DNA of 64,000 bases from Luidia sarsii (GCA_949987565.1 OX465109.1:12230509-12294508), one strand, 5' to 3'. Numbered from the stretch's first letter, positions 21,801-33,580 are shown. Numbers and translations are program-made. The notes: generated by a model not told the origin, from the letters alone.

Positions 21801-24796
21801 TGAACCCCAACAAACCCGACAAGCTGAGAGTTGTCTTTGACTGTTCAGCAAGGTTTGGTGATGCTTCGTTGAATGACAGGGTTTTACAGGGGCCGGATCT
21901 CATGAATAAGCTCGTCGGTGTGCTCATCCGTTTCCGAGAGCACAGAGTGGGACTGATGGGAGACATCGAGCAAATGTTCCATCAAGTTAGAGTCTCCAGA
22001 GCTCAAAGAGATGCCTTGAGATTTCTTTGGTGGCCCCAAGGAGATGTTATGAGAACGCCTGAAGTATGCCGCATGACTGTCCATCTCTTCGGGGGTGTAT
22101 GGAGTCCCAGTTGTGCCGCGTTTGCTCTTCGGCGAACGGCAGAAGACAACGAAGACGATTTCACTAGTGATGCAGTCCAAGCAGTGAAGGAGAATTTCTA
22201 TGTCGATGATCTTCTCAAGTCCTTCAAGACAGATGATGATGCTATCTTCATGGTGAAGCAGCTGACGACCCTCCTACAGAAGGGTGGCTTCCGTTTAACC
22301 AAGTGGATTTGCAGTAGCCGGAAGGTCATGGATTCCATTCCCACAGATGAAAGGGCCAAGACGGTGGCAGACCTCGACCTCGACAGTGAACGTCTTCCTG
22401 TTGAGAGAGCCCTAGGTGTGCGTTGGGACACCGAAGGTGACAAGTTTGGAGTCAAGATAAAGATGAGACGTGGATGCTCCACTAAGAGGGGTCTCTTGAG
22501 TATCCTGAGTTCTGTGTACGACCCTCTGGGTTTTGTGAGCCCCTTTGTGCTGAGAGGAAAGATCATGTTCCAAAATGAGTGCAGAATCGTCGGGAAGGGC
22601 TGGGATGAGCCGTTGGAGACCAGCACACAAAGCCAGTGGACTGGATGGTTGGATGATCTTCCCAAGTTAGACCAGTTTGCTGTTGACAGATGTTTGGTCC
22701 CAGGTGACTTTGGTGATGTTAAGGAATGCCGTCTACATCACTTTTCTGATGCTTCGCAGGATGCTTATGGCAGCGTCTCTTATGCCCGTTTCGTCAATAC
22801 TGAAGGCATTGTCCACTGCAGCTTCCTCAATGGCAAATCGAGACTGGCTCCTCTGAAGACCATGACAATACCAAGACTTGAACTGTCAGCTGCAGTTATG
22901 GCGGTGCAGATGGACCAGATGTTAAGACGGGAGCTGAGAACAGATGTGCATGGTTCAACCTTCTGGACTGACAGTATGCTGGTACTTCAGTATATCAGTA
23001 ACCAATCCAAGCGCTTCCAAACTTTCGTCGCCAATAGAGTAGCGATGATACATGATGGATCGTCTGGCAGTCAGTGGAGATATGTCAACACTGAAAAGAA
23101 CCCTGCTGATATCGCGTCTAGGGGACTTGATGCCCAGAGTCTGCTCGACAGAAGGGAATGGGTGAAAGGCCCAGAGTTTCTGTGGAAGAATGAGGATAGT
23201 TGGCCCACGACTCCAGAGATCCCAAGTCTAAAGGAAAAGGATCGAGAGGTGAAGAAGGAAGCACTGTCACGTGCCACTTGTGCTCACAATGTTGACCAGG
23301 TTGATCCTGTTGAAATGCTGATCAACAGATATTCGTCTTGGTATCGTCTCAGGAAGGGCGTTGCATGGATCCGCCGATTCATCAATTGGCTGCAACAGAG
23401 AAGACCTGACGGAGACAAGAAGTGTCCTGGTTTGACTGTGGAGGAACTTCAAGGGGCAGAGCTGGCCATTATCAGAAGTGTTCAGAAGAAGAACTTCAAG
23501 GATGAGTTCAAGGATTTGTTGTCGGGCAAGTCATCCGTTGAGAAGCGTAGTCCTGTTTATCGTCTTGAGCCTTATGTTGGTGATGGAGGAGTCTTGAGAG
23601 TTGGAGGCAGGCTCAGACTAGCTCCAGTTGAACCCACTCGCAAGTTTCCAGTGTTACTGCCCCGTGAGAGCCATCTGGCTACCTTGATTGCTCGTCATGC
23701 ACATGAGTCCTTATCAGGTCACTCGGGAAAGGAACATGTGCTCTCTGTGATAAGACGACAGTATTGGATTCCCAAGGTGCGACCGTTGATCAACCGCATA
23801 CTGAGAGAGTGTGTAGTATGTAAAAGGCTGCGGGGACCTCCAGGCATTCAGCGCATGGCTGATCTGCCTGCATGCAGAGTCACCCCGGGAAAACCTCCGT
23901 TCTCTGACGTTGGTGTTGATTGTTTTGGGCCGTTTTACGTGAAGCGAGGTAGAAGCAGAGAGAAGCGGTATGGGTGTATTTTCACCTGTATGTCCATCAG
24001 AGCTGTTCACTTGGAGAAACTACACTCTCTTGAAACAGATTCCTTTCTGAACGCCTTCCTGAGATTTGCGGCAAGGCGGGGAACTCCTCAAAGGGTATAT
24101 TCTGATAATGGAACTAACTTCGTCGGTGGTGAAAGGGAGCTCCGGGAAGCATTTGAACAACTGCAGCAGAGCAAAGAGTCCAAGGGGTTCTTCCTCAGTA
24201 GAAAGATTGAGTGGCATTTCAATCCCCCTGCAGCTTCGCACATGGGAGGTGTCTGGGAACGCCAAATCCGTACATGTCGGAAGGTTCTAAACTCCCTCTT
24301 GCGAGACCAAGTCTTAGATGACGAGAAACTTGACACGTTGTTTTGTGAAGTTGAAGCTATCGTCAATGACAGACCCATCACGGCAGTTTCTGATGACCTG
24401 AATGATCTTGAACCACTGACACCAAATCACATGTTGAAGCTTGGTCATGGCCATCCGGTTCCGCTCCATGATTTGAAGGCGTCGAGCCAGTATGGAAAGC
24501 GTTGGAAGCATGTGCAGTTCTTGGTGGAGCAGTTTTGGAAACGTTGGGTTGCCGAGTATCTTCCTATACTTCAACGTCGACAACGGTGGATACAGCCCCA
24601 ACCTAACTTCAAGATTGGCGACCTAGTTTTGGTCCGAGATGACAACACCCCAAGATGTCAGTGGCCCCTTGCTAGGATTCTGAAGACGTTCCCTGGCTCG
24701 GATGGCCTAGTGAGAAGTGTGGAAGTGCGTTCAGCCAGTGGTAGTCTAGTCAGACCCATAACCAAGTTGTGCCTTCTGGAGGGTGCTGAGTGTTGA
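18866..24796 (+). CDS. BEL/Pao Gag-Pol polyprotein
   Basis: 1976 residues in a single frame, starting at the ATG at 18866. Domains in order: charged helical N-terminus (about 30-95); Pro/Gln-rich tandem repeat (125-302); Pao-type Gag (DUF1759, about 343-490); Cys/His knuckles (C573...; C606-x2-C609-x5-H615-x4-C620; C625-x2-C628); aspartic protease of the DUF1758 type with D702-P-G-S; reverse transcriptase with D1033 (GDIEQMF) and Y1112-V-D-D1115; RNase H with D1295, E1339, D1369, D1415; integrase zinc finger H1613, H1619, C1649, C1652; DDE integrase core with D1685, D1747 and E1798; and a C-terminal DUF5641-like domain (about 1870-1970). Together these make the particle, process it, copy the RNA and insert the cDNA. 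No stop or frameshift is seen and every catalytic set is present. The protease reads DPG rather than DSG/DTG. Confidence 0.95.
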   Translation: MSSSQSQSSRAGSCASKRSRSSYSSISSARARAAATLARLAAEATSTNAMKAIEEEQLRLAHRKRDLELQVEIAKATAEEAVLREAEESSPCGSLRASGIPIKSSPEEKVGQWLTATRHGQSPSQVLQPAPGQVMMQPQPQPAPGQVMMQPQPQPAPGQVMMQPQPQPQPAPGQVMMQPQPQPAPGQVMMQLQPQPQPAPGQVMMQPQPQPAPGQVMMQPQPQPQPAPGQVMMQPQPQPQPAPGQVMMQPQPQPQPAPGQVMMQPQPQPQPAPGQVMMQPQPQPAPGQVMMQPQPQPQPSPGQDEMMLQPAPWQVVTPSQPFTPPAQMSSLDLQRVMIDTMQLPKCELGKFDGDPLQYWLFIRSFDAAVGDTNVPPSVKLNRLCHYCEGEALTVIHSCLVMEPLSGYVKAKELLRERFGNDYRISEAWVQKLTEGPRVMPGERKAIQKFADDLRSCTLALSAMDKLEEIDTRRSLGAIVKRLPQYLQSKWRSMAVNNLDETGRYPGIEKLVQFLDKSAREANDPVYGIRDGKERPTLKKASNFNVQATNHKNGKAPPKMGKAEEARSQKKPHCPLCAGSHCLDSCTEFAKMSPSARLATARDKKVCFNCLAWKRHFSRNCDRGPCSVCQGKHSKLLHDAFCPVQTSSGNPPATSEHGDQKAGATSYACGGVQSPAKIALPVVAVMVRGSKGEDWLKTYALLDPGSNRSFCSMELVKSLNLSGSQESMSLNTLSSSSPVEALAVSVDVTGLSKAQRSKPFRLHKVHALKNFPVLCNTLATQEELQKFDYLQGLPIPRVASDSVMLLIGQDEPHILAPLEVKRGNLGEPYAVRTALGWTVNGPIAGGSTEVSSHFIQGGLEAQVEKFWKLDAADPPDVKAMSVNDKRAVKTWNDSIVLADGHYQLDIPFKADPPNLPDNKVVAERRLKSLAGRLTRDPKLHARYSEEIDNLLSRGFAEKVSDQEMASSPGLTWYLPHHCVLNPNKPDKLRVVFDCSARFGDASLNDRVLQGPDLMNKLVGVLIRFREHRVGLMGDIEQMFHQVRVSRAQRDALRFLWWPQGDVMRTPEVCRMTVHLFGGVWSPSCAAFALRRTAEDNEDDFTSDAVQAVKENFYVDDLLKSFKTDDDAIFMVKQLTTLLQKGGFRLTKWICSSRKVMDSIPTDERAKTVADLDLDSERLPVERALGVRWDTEGDKFGVKIKMRRGCSTKRGLLSILSSVYDPLGFVSPFVLRGKIMFQNECRIVGKGWDEPLETSTQSQWTGWLDDLPKLDQFAVDRCLVPGDFGDVKECRLHHFSDASQDAYGSVSYARFVNTEGIVHCSFLNGKSRLAPLKTMTIPRLELSAAVMAVQMDQMLRRELRTDVHGSTFWTDSMLVLQYISNQSKRFQTFVANRVAMIHDGSSGSQWRYVNTEKNPADIASRGLDAQSLLDRREWVKGPEFLWKNEDSWPTTPEIPSLKEKDREVKKEALSRATCAHNVDQVDPVEMLINRYSSWYRLRKGVAWIRRFINWLQQRRPDGDKKCPGLTVEELQGAELAIIRSVQKKNFKDEFKDLLSGKSSVEKRSPVYRLEPYVGDGGVLRVGGRLRLAPVEPTRKFPVLLPRESHLATLIARHAHESLSGHSGKEHVLSVIRRQYWIPKVRPLINRILRECVVCKRLRGPPGIQRMADLPACRVTPGKPPFSDVGVDCFGPFYVKRGRSREKRYGCIFTCMSIRAVHLEKLHSLETDSFLNAFLRFAARRGTPQRVYSDNGTNFVGGERELREAFEQLQQSKESKGFFLSRKIEWHFNPPAASHMGGVWERQIRTCRKVLNSLLRDQVLDDEKLDTLFCEVEAIVNDRPITAVSDDLNDLEPLTPNHMLKLGHGHPVPLHDLKASSQYGKRWKHVQFLVEQFWKRWVAEYLPILQRRQRWIQPQPNFKIGDLVLVRDDNTPRCQWPLARILKTFPGSDGLVRSVEVRSASGSLVRPITKLCLLEGAEC
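19238..19770 (+). repeat. In-frame 39/45-bp repeat coding (QP)nAPGQVMM
   Basis: Twelve APGQVMM units plus a degenerate thirteenth (SPGQDEMM), spaced by three or four QP dipeptides, so units are 39 or 45 bp. The nucleotide sequence is almost uniform (third-base G/A in GGG/GGA and CCG/CCA vary). The antisense strand is also open, which is a by-product of the repeat. Confidence 0.95.
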
Positions 24797-24940
24797 AGGC
24801 ATCTTTGTTGTCGCAGACCAATTTGTAGATGTAGAGTTGGTTACATTCATGCATTCATGTATTCATGTTAAAGTTTATTGGTTACTTGCCTGGTTACTTG
24901 TTAATGATTTAAAATGTGTATCATCATGCGTTCCACATTT

Positions 24941-24951
24941 AGGGGCCGGGA
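24941..24951 (+). other. Polypurine-tract-like sequence
   Basis: AGGGGCCGGGA directly before the 3' LTR. This is where plus-strand DNA synthesis would be primed. It is interrupted by CC, as often seen in this group. Confidence 0.6.
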
Positions 24952-25563
24952 TGTAACACAGGCTCAGTTAGTTTATGCGGGGGTACATTTCATTGCATAG
25001 CACCGGGGCACAATTTATCCAGGGGTACATTATTATTTGTTACAACCATGTGGTCTAGTCTGGTTCTCTGTTTGTATTGTGTTGTAATTGTGTCTGGGAA
25101 GTCTTGGTATCTGACCCTTCCCAATGGACTTCTGTATTGTTGCACTCAAGCATGACCCTGGCTTGAGTCTTTTGCTCTATTATTCCTGCCTGTTTCGCTG
25201 TCCATTCAGCCCTGCCGCTCAGCAAAGTTGTGAGTTATTGTTCCTTGTCTATTTTATATTGGGATTGAAATATTTTCACTGGGTAAAGTCATCTGATTCA
25301 TTTAGTATTTTCCATATTCTTCTTGCCACTGTTTCCTTAGCCATGTTATGGGGTCTTACATGTGCACATATACATCTTCATGTATCTGTATTGATTGTTT
25401 TGGTAATTTGTAAGAGTTGTCACTTATGTATGTCTTTTGATCTGTTGATTGCAGATTAAACCTAGTTATTTCCACAAGACACTGATCAGTGTGGAAAGCG
25501 TTTGTGACCCTGAGTTTCGGGAGTGTTGGGCCGGGCAGCTGCAAGTTTGCAGGAATTACTATA
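24952..25563 (+). repeat. BEL 3' LTR
   Basis: 612 bp, identical to the 5' LTR as far as I can read, followed by the TAATG duplication at 25564-25568. Confidence 0.95.
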
Positions 25564-26040
25564 TAATGTATTGTACGACCCCGGACAAGCTACATAGTCC
25601 CATGAAAACGGCAGGTTTGGTTACATAACAGCAGGTTCGGCAGGCTCGGCAGGTTTGGATACATAAAGATAACACACCTGCGTAAGCTTCGGCTCACTCC
25701 GCCAACCATGTCTTGAGAAAAAACCGTGGAAACGAAATTAAATGCCATTTCTTTCCAGACATAGAGGGCGGTATTTTGAAAAGGAACTCTCTGAAATTAT
25801 ACCATTTTCTCTTCTCTCGAGAACGGCAATTTTGTTTGATAGACCTGTCATGAATAACTTGGGCACTTTGTAAAATGGTGTTCCTTCCTTTGAAATTGTT
25901 AGGAGACGGTAAATTTCCTTTAGAGCAGAACACTTTTTATAGGCAGAATGCCGTTTTGGGTTTGAGGAATACCTTGATTTTCGTCAGCCAACTTGCACAA
26001 TTTTCTGAAGCTGTAAAAGCCATTCATTTCAAGGGTTTAC
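25564..26040. other. Intergenic DNA right of the BEL element
   Basis: Nothing recognised apart from a small run of GGCAGGTTTGG/GGCAGGTTCGG words at 25610-25665. Confidence 0.4.
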
Positions 26041-26350
26041 TCTACTCTATAATTATATGATTAGGCCTGCGTAAGCAGTGTGCTCAGTGGTTTACCAGAA
26101 CTGCTGAAACACTACAGGCACGTCGGGCGGGATTCGAACCCACAAGTTCTACTCTAGTGCGGACTTCTAAACCACTGGACCACCGAACTGGTCGATGTCG
26201 TGTGGACGGGTTCGAAATCTGTATAGCGGCGGGTACCGCGTTGTATCATAGATATTATGGTTTTGCGTAGAGGAAAATGTACCTCTGATGAGTCAACCCG
26301 CGTTTGCAATACTCGACGTGTAATTAGACACTGTATGCTCAGTTCACCGA
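26041..26350 (-). mobile_element. tRNA-derived SINE
   Basis: On the minus strand: TTCGGTGGTCCAGTGGTTTA (A-box region) and GGGTTCGAATCCCGCC (B-box) about 45 bases later, in the region 26125-26195. Flanking segments with GCGGGTACCGCGTTG and GTGTAATTAGACACTGTATGC match, in the same relative order, those beside the SINE at 37431-37710. Confidence 0.65.
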
Positions 26351-28467
26351 ACCATTTTGATAATGAAAGATGGCAAGAGTAAACTTAAAAACAGATTATC
26401 AACTCTGAAAGACTTGATCACTACAATATCAATTTAATACATTTTGCCAATCACACATTGTTACCATAATAATTATTTACAATACACCAGCATTGAGTAT
26501 AAAATGCACCTTGCCAAATACTTTTTTCTTTGCTCGTTTTTTATTTTACCCAACGCAGACAAACTTCCGTATAAAGTGATAAAGGAATGCGATGGATAGT
26601 TTGGTAAATGTAAGGCTCACTTTGAACTTTCACAAGGCTTAAAGAAAAAAATACGTGGCAATAGCCAACAACGTGTTGAAAGAAAGGGTATATGCGAGTA
26701 CAATTACAGTACACGAATAATATAAATTTCACAGTATTTTGGTGAGTAAAATTATAACGAGGCATGTCAAGAAAATAGACGAGAATGCTACACAATGTGC
26801 CTCAGTAACCGCAGCATACAACCTCTACTTTTAACGAACTTTTACCGGATCAGCCAGCTAACAGTATGTACACGTTGTTGAACATTCCACATGAACATTC
26901 TCCATGAACTACAAATAATTATAAGGCTGATAAAATTTGAGTGGCTACATCATCAAAAATTGTAATTTGTACGTTACTTTGCTTGTGCAAAAGCGTTTAA
27001 TTGACAGGGAAAACCTTTTTTTAAAGTAATATTTACCTCAGCCAACACTGAACACAGTGCCAACACAAGCAAGAACATCTTTGAAGACAGGGCAGACGAT
27101 AAGTCTTCACATAATTATAGTGGCGGACAAGTACATTCTAATGGCGGACACCCACTTTTTCGTTTTAGCTGGTCCCCGCGTCTCGGTGGTCCTTCTACTC
27201 ATATAATAATTGAGCACGGTACCAGCGAGGACCAAATCACTTCAGTTCATTTACCACGGTACTTCCGGGCCACCCATAAGGGTGTGCGTCCGGAAAACGG
27301 GCCTGAAAGGTTACTCAGTACAAATCTACAACCTTGATGTGCTTACGGGCGGGGCAAATATTAAGAACCAAGGCACGGAGAACACTAATTTTTTCTGAGA
27401 AAACGAATCCATTCCTATATCAAGAAAAAGCCTTGCAAAATCCGAGTTTATATCAAAATTACAAGGTGGTATCCCAGAACAATTTCAATAACAATACAGA
27501 ACAATCCAATAGATAGTGTAAACCGCTGCCCTTCACTTATAAAGAAGCACGGATACTGCATGTGAGACCTGGATACAAATAGTCTGAAAAAATACAAGGC
27601 TAAAACACCCCAACATCCACAAAGATTTTTTTTTATTGACAATCGGAAAATGAAGACCAGTTCACTGTTCAGATGAGAACATGTTGCGAATTAAGGTTTG
27701 CAAAATGGCATAAGTTGGGTTTACCATTGTTGTATGGGTTTGCCCAGTCTGGGATGGGAACAAAATAATGATGATCATTCTCTTGACAAGACATGACAAT
27801 AAGGACCTTCTGCTGTGGTTGAGGGCAAAATTAACATTTTCCTTCAGCTGAAGGTGTTTCACAGGTGAACAGTTTAACCATCTCTATGCCAATTATGCTA
27901 TGATCTTGAAAAAAAACCCATTCAAATGCAAGTGTGCATTGCTTGCACATGATGACCACACATCTTTAAAAAAAAACACCTTAGACTAAAACATGGGCGG
28001 TGATAGTGTCAATTGTTTCAAGGTTGAATTACATTACATTTAGTATCATGTGCAAATGCGTCAAAAGACTGTATACATATTTTGCAATGATTTTGGTGCT
28101 GAATTCACTACCAGCTTTGTTGCATCTGTAATTTCAAGTTCAGACAGCCAAGTTCAGACAACATAGGTCCAAACACTAAGACTAGAGGACCAATGAGGTC
28201 AGCGAAATATCACTGTTTCTTCCACAAGTACCCAATGTCACCCATAGATAGATTCTACGACCCACTACTGCCCACGGATACCAGCCAAAACCCAAAACAC
28301 CATCTACCAGCCACCCAGTCATTGGCAGGTCGGGGATTTCAACCCGACTTTGCTATCCCAGCCAAGGACACATTGAACAAGACTGAGTGCTTAAGGCGAG
28401 AAATTGGAGAAATCTTAATATCAAATCTGATACACTTGATACAAAATAACTGCCAAGCACTAACTCG
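26351..28467. other. Intergenic DNA
   Basis: AT-rich; no gene, RNA or bounded repeat recognised. Confidence 0.4.
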
Positions 28468-28632
28468 CACAAATTGGTACACACTGGTACACACTGATAC
28501 CCACTGGTACCCATTGATAGTGACTGGTTCCAAATGATTCCAATTGGTACTCAATGGTACCGAACGATAATCGTCGGTACTCACTGGTATCATATCATAC
28601 CTATTGGTACTTGCCGGCATCCATTGACACCC
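28468..28632. repeat. Degenerate short tandem repeat, ACTGGTACC type
   Basis: About fifteen loosely conserved 10-11-bp units of the form ACTGGTACCCA / ATTGGTACTCA in a row. No coding function. Confidence 0.6.
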
Positions 28633-31090
28633 ATTAGCTTGACTGCTGCTAACCAAATCTACTGAGAAAGCCACCTTGCATCAATCACTCACCACGGTTT
28701 CCAAGATGACACGTGCATAATCTACAACAAAAATAATTCTGCCTCAGGTAAGCTTTGACAAATCAGTGACAATCCTCAGGATTGATAGTTACAAGCCACT
28801 CACACCAACACAATACAACGTTATGACAAGAAGACAATTATTTAAAAAATTTACAATCAAAAGAAATTTGTAAATCACACACAGATTAACTCATCCAAAA
28901 AAATGGGTGAGACAATCTGTAACACACTTTTTTATCAAACTTATATCTACTTTTTTTATGTTAAAGCATACTGCAAGTCAGGCAAGTGTGCCTTAGTAGT
29001 AATAAAGTAATTAAAAATAACTCTTTGCTATTATTTATCACCTAGAGGTTTGTGGAGCTGCCATCTTGTCCTTTCTCAGAAGTTCTCACCAGGCAAAACC
29101 AAAACTTGAGCACCAGACATGGCATGTTAGCAAACTAAAACAATAGGACACTGGCTCAAATCAAGTCACAAGATCACATCTAAAACATATTCTACACCAT
29201 GATGAGGAACTAACACATCTCATGACACAGATCACTAACTCGAGGGGAGAGAGAGAAAACCATCTGCTTCCAATTCCCAATTGGTGAACAGAAAGGGCAA
29301 AGATGGCGGATACTTGTGATTACAAAGTTGGGACATGACCGGAATGTGAAGAAGGATAAATCAATTCCAAATACAAAAACAACCAGATTTGGCATGGAGG
29401 CCTAGTTTGGGATTACCGTAATAACAAACAAAGTTGTTTGGCCACATACGCAGACAAGTCTTTCTTCTGACATTAAATTTGTCTTAATTTTGAATTAAAT
29501 ATCAAAATATGTGAATGTTCAAACAACTTACAGCAACAGCTTATGGCAGTTGTAACTAGGGGCAACTGTTCCTTTGGGTAACTGTTGCTATGGGCAACAA
29601 TGAATCCATCTTTGAAGATGCATCGGGAGGGGCACATGGAAGCATTCTGTCTACCTGATACATTAATACCTTTTTTGCGTTGGATAAACAGTCAGTGAAA
29701 GCAGTGGGGCTTTAATGACAAGCCCAATGTGTCAATGCACCCGCTACATGGCAAGAGGGCGCTATTTCATAAATGGCAAGTGCTGTTTTATTTTTGCTAA
29801 GTGCACTGCAATCACAAGGCCAGGGCGATTTAACCCCAAAAAATATATATTTCAACAGGCTCCACACAATGGCAATGCAATGTATATTACCTTGTGAATA
29901 TTCATTCTGAAACCACAGGATTAAATCGGGCCATTCCAACCACTCAGCCATGTAAATAGTTTTAATATTCCCCTCACTTGTGATGCACTTTTTAACACAC
30001 CTTAGACTTGTCCCAGTCCAACACCCTTTTTTCACACAATTGCAAGTCTACTGTGAAAAATATCCAAATGATGTGGGGCAGAGCTCAAGGATTTATACAT
30101 GTGGAATATATAAGATTTCTCTTCCAGGAAAGATAGTGAAAACTATTGGCCGCACTGTGTGCTCCCTTTGCACCCCTCTTGGTCAATATAAAAAACTATT
30201 TCCCTGGAAGAAATATCCTAAATTCCGTGACATATTTCGTATTCACTGGCACATAAGTGATAGTTTGAAACACCGCATACTTTTACAGTTCTTTTGAGGA
30301 GGGCAATCTCATAACAACATTACAGGTACAAAGACTATCTAAAAAACACGACTAAATGGGTTAGCTACAGTTCACATCGGCCATACTGTGGGCTGAAATT
30401 ACAACATCAACATTACAGGGGGGGGGGGAATGGAAAATTTAAAATAAACAAAGAGTACTGTTCAGACATCATAAGTAGACAAAAATATAGAAAAATAAAA
30501 ACAGTCTCAGCATTGTCATAAATTGCCATCTCAAAATGACTGTCCAACAAAAAATTAGAGATTAGTATGATTAGTGGTGTTTTTTTCTCCTTGGTCAATG
30601 TTTCTGGAGGTAAATTTATAAACATTTCAACTGACTGAGAAGAAGTTGGTGTGAATCAGAAACACTATCTTCCACAAAGAAATAACTTCGGGGGTTAATT
30701 CCAGGATTAAAAGGCAAGTCAGTTCTCGAGAGGGGATCAATAATCCCACTAATCCACGTTGGGTGGGAATGAGTTAGAAATTTAATGTTCCGTTTCAAAC
30801 AAAGCAAGGGAAAGCTGACTGGGGAAATGGTTATAATCAGGAAAACTGCAAAGAAAACTTGATTGGACCAGGACTTAGAACCCGCAACCTCTGTCTCAAC
30901 ATTCAGCCAGAATTCTCGGGGTCAAGTCAGGGCCCAACAAAGAAAATAAACAGCAGACTATTATCTAACTAAATCTTTGTATATCGAAAGCATTTACGAT
31001 AAATGAAATCTGCCTACCATATAAGTACTTCCTTTTTAATGCAGATTACAATTCTTTGTACCATGTTCATTATTCAATGAGGGTCCCCCC
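28633..31090. other. Intergenic DNA
   Basis: No gene supported. Includes a 10-base G-run near 30419-30428. A weak B-box-like word (CTTAGAACCCGCAACCTCTG, minus-strand sense) near 30870 may be a SINE scrap. Confidence 0.4.
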
Positions 31091-31330
31091 CCTCGACGTG
31101 ATAAACACTGAGTTCTCAGTGCTTTACCCAATGCCTGATGAAAACATTTCAGGCAGCTCGGTCAGGATTGGAACCTGTGACTGAAGTGCAGACGTCTTAA
31201 TCACTTGTCCGTCGAGCTGATCGAGGTCATGTGGTAGTCTCGAATATTGTAGCACTGGGCATTCAGTGCTGATCGCATCAAGCAGGGCAAACCCTCATTG
31301 AATTACATCCTCCTTGATGCAAGCATCATT
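31091..31330 (-). mobile_element. tRNA-derived SINE, degenerate
   Basis: On the minus strand an A-box-like GACGGACAAGTGATTAAGACG and a B-box-like CAGGTTCCAATCCTGACC occur in 31140-31216, bounded by AGCTCG/CGAGCT words. Flanking AACACTGAGTTCTCAGTGCTTTACC and TGAATTACATCCTCCTTGATGCAA match the family body at 37.6-37.7 kb. Confidence 0.55.
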
Positions 31331-33164
31331 TTATATCCATCCTGTTCATTATTCCTTGGCATTGCTGTTTTGGGGGATTCCCCCCCCCCCTCAATTGGAA
31401 GAATCTGTCAAGCCAAAGGGCCTAACATTTTCATCTTAGCAGGGCATTTCCCAGAGGTCATGCTAGGATCAAAACATCAGGCCCTCTACGTCTGTGAGAT
31501 TTGCAATGTGGTCTTTCCACTCAGCCAGCAGTTCACAACACTTGTATGATTACTTTCAGCATATTTGAAAGATGTGATACAATGTTCTGACATGTCAATT
31601 TCAGCCCAACCATCCCCAAAGGCAAACGGGAAAGTACAGTAACACTTTTTTCTTATCTTTTAAAGGCCTGACATTCCAATCCAAGCAGGACCTCTCTGAG
31701 GGGAAGAAAACTGTGTACATTTGCATAGTCATTCTAGGCAGCATTATGCATCAAAACCCATTGCATCACTTCAGAAAACAGCAGAAGTTCAGATTGTTAG
31801 AAAGGTTGGGATAGAAGTAGCGCTGTATCACATTTCCCAGTAGACTAAAGGTCTGGGACGTTTTCTCCTTGTTTATCTTCACCTATACATATGCTAATGC
31901 AACTTTTTCACAGCAGCAGTCTATCCACGGGCTACCGGTACTCTATTTGGTCATTCATAATGTGTGTACACCAGACAGGAAAAGAGGCTGAGACATGCCT
32001 TCAAAAACCACACAATACCCAGACAATTCAACATACACGGCCCCATCCCCCCCCCCAAAAAAAAAGCAATTTCTCTTCCCATCAAATGGAAAAACAAAAC
32101 CATACCCATTCCAGAAGTGAAAGAGCATAACATTTTAAATTGTATACAATTGATCAAAATTCTACTCCATTATTAGCTACAATGTACCGTATCTGTCTTT
32201 ATAGAGGCCAAATACAAGCCACATAATTTTTTTAAGCTTTCTAATATTGTGTTGTAGCCACGGTGGTCGGCACCAGTCAGGCACTGACACTGTCCGACCG
32301 GCATTCACATGAAAATGAAATGAAATTTTAGAGAATAAATCGTGATAGCAGGGTCCCGCTCCTCATTGTCAATCATTTACAGCTCACAGTGCAAGAAATT
32401 ACTTCATCCTGTTGCAGCTTTACCTGCAACACAATATACTCTATAATTTCAACAATTTTTCATGAAAATCTTGAAGGGGAGTTCCACCACCCCCCCCCCC
32501 CCCACGAAGTGTGGCCCTGACCCAGAAATAAGCCAGAACTCAAGTTTACCAAAGAGTCCAAAAAAGGAAAGAAACAAGAACAAAAGTATGGGCACAGTTC
32601 ACAACTTGGGCCAAATTCCATATACCCGCTTAAGCTGAACATCTACATAAGCATAAACAGCCTTCCTTACGTACACCTGTAAACTGACAGGATCCCAAGC
32701 CACATCGCGATGCCATGCAGTCATGAGCTTTGGACTTGTTTCCCACTCCTCTTTACTTAGTTTGGGGTTGGCCAGCTCACTCTATGAATCAATGACTTCT
32801 TTGTGCTTGGGCAAATTTTGATGCTTTCAAAGCAGCTCTATGAAATTGATCCCTGATGTCCTTGTCACACCATGACACGAAAGTCAAGATTTGGTTGGCA
32901 AGCTGACTTTTGGGTGCTTTGGCGGTCTCTGGATGATTAATCAGCTGTACGACATCGAGCACCGAGCACCCGCACCACATTTCACACAGCACAAAAAGTC
33001 TTCCTCAGCTTAACAAGATTACAAAACCACATTGCCTCGTGATCTGAATTGATTGCTGACTCACAGTACATGTAGATAGGATTCAAAGGTTTACATGGTA
33101 GAAGGTTTATATGGTGGAAGGTTTACATGGTGGAAAGCATGGTGTGGAAAAGTTTGTTGTGAGA
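31331..33164. other. Intergenic DNA 3' of the CERS gene
   Basis: Contains C-runs near 31381, 32048 and 32489-32503, a PLE-tail-like fragment at 31668-31705 and a GGGCCAAATTCCATATACCCGC repeat word at 32608. No coding region recognised; the CERS 3' UTR may extend into the right part. Confidence 0.4.
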
Positions 33165-33350
33165 TGGAGTGCAGCAGTGAAAAGAGCTGGTAACTCAACG
33201 AGTTCAGGCAGTGTGAACTCAGTGTCTCTTGATGACGGATATACGGTACTGCACACTTCCCCAAAACCTTGAATTACCAGCTTTTTTCCAGAGCCATACA
33301 CCACCTGGAAAGGGATGACTCACGTGGTGTTACCGCAAAGTTTCCACTTT
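33165..33350. mobile_element. MITE of the GGTGACACCATG family
   Basis: An internal inverted repeat pairs GAAAAGAGCTGGTAACTCAA (33178 on) with TTGAATTACCAGCTTTTTTC (33268-33287). The right end, CACGTGGTGTTACCGCAAAG, is the complement of the family's terminal sequence as seen at 12236 and 62634. Confidence 0.55.
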
Positions 33351-33580
33351 GGTTGTTGACTTGCATTGGGGTATTCTTTACTCAGCACAGAACAGAAGAC
33401 AAGCTGTGGCAGGCAAACCGATTTTCATCGGGAGTGACTCTTCATGCTCGAGCAAATTTCAGTGCTTAAGCAGCTGTGTAAAATTGGGACAGAGTGATTT
33501 ACCACAGAAGTTGTTGTTTTGGAGTTTTGGGTGTTTTTCTTTGTAGGGTGGGGTGGGGTAAGGGTCCCTCGCCTAAAACC

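Larger units (their letters stand above)
17529..25563 (+). mobile_element. Complete BEL/Pao LTR retrotransposon
   Basis: 8035 bp. Two 612-bp LTRs appear identical by eye, including their full internal 111-codon frame. A perfect 5-bp target duplication, TAATG, flanks the element (17524-17528 and 25564-25568). In order: LTR, 5' leader with a tandem repeat, one uninterrupted Gag-Pol frame, polypurine-like AGGGGCCGGGA, LTR. There is no envelope frame. A canonical TGG-type primer binding site is not visible directly after the 5' LTR. Identical LTRs, an intact frame and an intact duplication point to recent insertion. Confidence 0.95.
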
